A stretch of DNA of 64,000 nt from Sphingobacterium lumbrici. Its GTDB lineage: Bacteria > Bacteroidota > Bacteroidia > Sphingobacteriales > Sphingobacteriaceae. The notes under the pieces were generated by a model, which was given only the letters and a program-made list of their open reading frames with translations, made no database searches and was not told the DNA's origin. The position numbers and the translations under genes were made by a program. The stretch lies in NCBI RefSeq assembly GCF_006476045.1, contig NZ_SRZY01000023.1, forward strand, positions 124,001 to 188,000, written 5' to 3'. Below are positions 62,937 to 64,000 of the stretch, piece by piece; position 1 is the stretch's first letter, and each line of letters opens with the position of its first letter.

Positions 62937-63989
62937 ATGAGTCACGAGCTAATGTTTTTTGGAGGATTTATTATTTTTATCATCCTCATGCTTGCTATAG
63001 ATCTGGGGTTGTTTTCCAAAGGCGATAAACCTGTCTCCTTTAAGACCGCAGCAATCATGTCTACTATCTGGGTACTTTTTGCACTGGCGTTCGGACTAGT
63101 ACTTTATTTTTGGGGGAATGAACTACATAATATCCACGATATAGCTCGACTCAAGGAAATCATAGCACAAAATTACCACAACATAAAAATCGTTGAATCC
63201 GATCTCACAGCAAGTATTCAAATTTACAACAAAAACCTAACCATCGAATATCTAACAGGCTATGTCGTTGAGTATGCGCTTTCAGTAGACAATATCTTTG
63301 TTATGGTACTGCTATTCTCTTCATTCGGTATTCCAGAAAAATACTATCACAAAGTACTAGTTTGGGGAATCATAGGCGCTATTTTATTACGCTGTATTTT
63401 TATTTTTGTAGGTGCCGCATTGATCGCTAAATTTGGTTGGATACTTTATCTATTTGGGGCTTTCTTAGTGTACACCGGCATTAATATGTTCATCAACCGC
63501 AATACGGAAGAAGAGGTAGATCCTCAAAATCATCGTGTCGTAAAATTTGCTTCCAAATATTTTAAAGTTACCCCAAAATTAGATGGAGGAAAATTCTTTC
63601 ATTTAGAAAATGGTATAAAGTACATGACCCCTCTTTTTTTAGTATTATTGGTTATCGAATTTACAGATTTGATTTTTGCAGTGGACTCTATTCCTGCTAT
63701 ATTTTCTATCACTAAAGACCCTTATATTGTATTCTTTTCAAATATTTTTGCGGTCTTAGGATTACGGTCAATGTTCTTCCTACTGGTAAATATCATCCAT
63801 AAATTCCATTATTTAAAAGTGGGTCTTGCCTTCTTATTGGTATTCATTGGAGCAAAGATGCTATTACATGGTTGGCTAGAACAACTCGGATTCAAAACCG
63901 TACACTCCTTAATCATTATCATCGGAATACTAGCGATCAGTATTGTTGCATCACTTGTCTTTCCTAAAAAAGAAAATCTAACGAATTAA
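62937..63989 (+). CDS. TerC/Alx-family integral membrane protein
   Basis: 350 residues with about nine membrane helices. Family residues: Leu-Ala-Ile-Asp-Leu-Gly-Leu-Phe (helix 1), Glu-Tyr-Ala-Leu-Ser-Val-Asp-Asn-Ile-Phe-Val (helix 3-4) and Phe-Thr-Asp-Leu-Ile-Phe-Ala-Val-Asp-Ser-Ile-Pro-Ala late on, i.e. acidic residues inside the membrane typical of TerC. An insert between helices 2 and 3 is longer than in short TerC forms. Homologues export manganese or affect metal homeostasis at the membrane (E. coli Alx), so a metal role is likely but not certain. Ends 11 bases before the window edge. Confidence 0.93.
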   Translation: MSHELMFFGGFIIFIILMLAIDLGLFSKGDKPVSFKTAAIMSTIWVLFALAFGLVLYFWGNELHNIHDIARLKEIIAQNYHNIKIVESDLTASIQIYNKNLTIEYLTGYVVEYALSVDNIFVMVLLFSSFGIPEKYYHKVLVWGIIGAILLRCIFIFVGAALIAKFGWILYLFGAFLVYTGINMFINRNTEEEVDPQNHRVVKFASKYFKVTPKLDGGKFFHLENGIKYMTPLFLVLLVIEFTDLIFAVDSIPAIFSITKDPYIVFFSNIFAVLGLRSMFFLLVNIIHKFHYLKVGLAFLLVFIGAKMLLHGWLEQLGFKTVHSLIIIIGILAISIVASLVFPKKENLTN

Positions 63990-64000
63990 CATCTAAACAC

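Noticed and set aside
1..64000. tRNA genes, rRNA, CRISPR arrays, insertion sequences and phage genes
   Set aside because: Inspected in the spacers; no cloverleaf-like CCA-ended sequence, spaced repeat array, transposase or integrase was found.

Overview
The window looks like chromosomal DNA from an AT-rich member of the Bacteroidota, most likely Sphingobacteriaceae (Sphingobacterium-like). This rests on two SusC/SusD outer-membrane nutrient-uptake pairs, a full-length SprA/Sov type IX secretion translocon, many proteins found mainly in this phylum (DUF2480, DUF3108, DUF3109, DUF6427, fused HisB and HisIE), and promoters of the Bacteroidota type (TTTG about 19-23 bp before TAnnTTTG). Genus is an inference. 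I saw no rRNA, tRNA, CRISPR array, prophage or transposase.

Layout. 1-810: end of an Mrp-like Fe-S carrier gene and a secreted YiiX-like amidase. 810-1362: non-coding, with a large imperfect inverted repeat. 1363-5749 (minus): an orphan SusC/SusD operon. 6051-10028: housekeeping genes trmD, pnp and rpsO, with a repeat-filled spacer (6729-7363). 10181-26763: a glycan-foraging region. It holds an HGSNAT/NagX-like membrane acetyltransferase, a remnant of a ROK repressor, a second SusC/SusD pair, a large secreted esterase and a GH29 alpha-fucosidase on the plus strand. On the minus strand is a tight operon of GH20 hexosaminidase, glycosylasparaginase and CutC. Together they suggest capture and trimming of fucosylated, GlcNAc-containing glycoprotein glycans. 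Between these two units lie a decayed discoidin-domain fragment and an unrecognised gene that appears to start at ATA.

26871-39428: aminopeptidase P, malic enzyme (MaeB), RuvA, the 2344-residue SprA and a free-methionine-sulfoxide reductase. 39425-48755 (minus): a WD40 protein, histidine genes transcribed hisC-B-H-A-F-IE (no hisG or hisD here), then RNase Z, a STAS protein, PurC and PhoH. 49013-63989 (plus): a SAM hydroxide adenosyltransferase, an ABC exporter, a YtxH protein, cytochrome c maturation genes ccmB-ccmC-ccmD, DUF6427, an outer-membrane barrel with LptC, a PpiD-like foldase, DUF2480, DUF3108 and DUF3109 proteins, a polyprenyl diphosphate synthase and a TerC protein.

The most notable items are the in-frame gutted ROK regulator translationally coupled to susC, the ATA-start gene, the eroded discoidin fragment, a nine-cytosine run inside a membrane-protein gene, CutC embedded in an N-glycan degradation operon, and several promoters so close to the start codon that the transcripts should be leaderless or nearly so.
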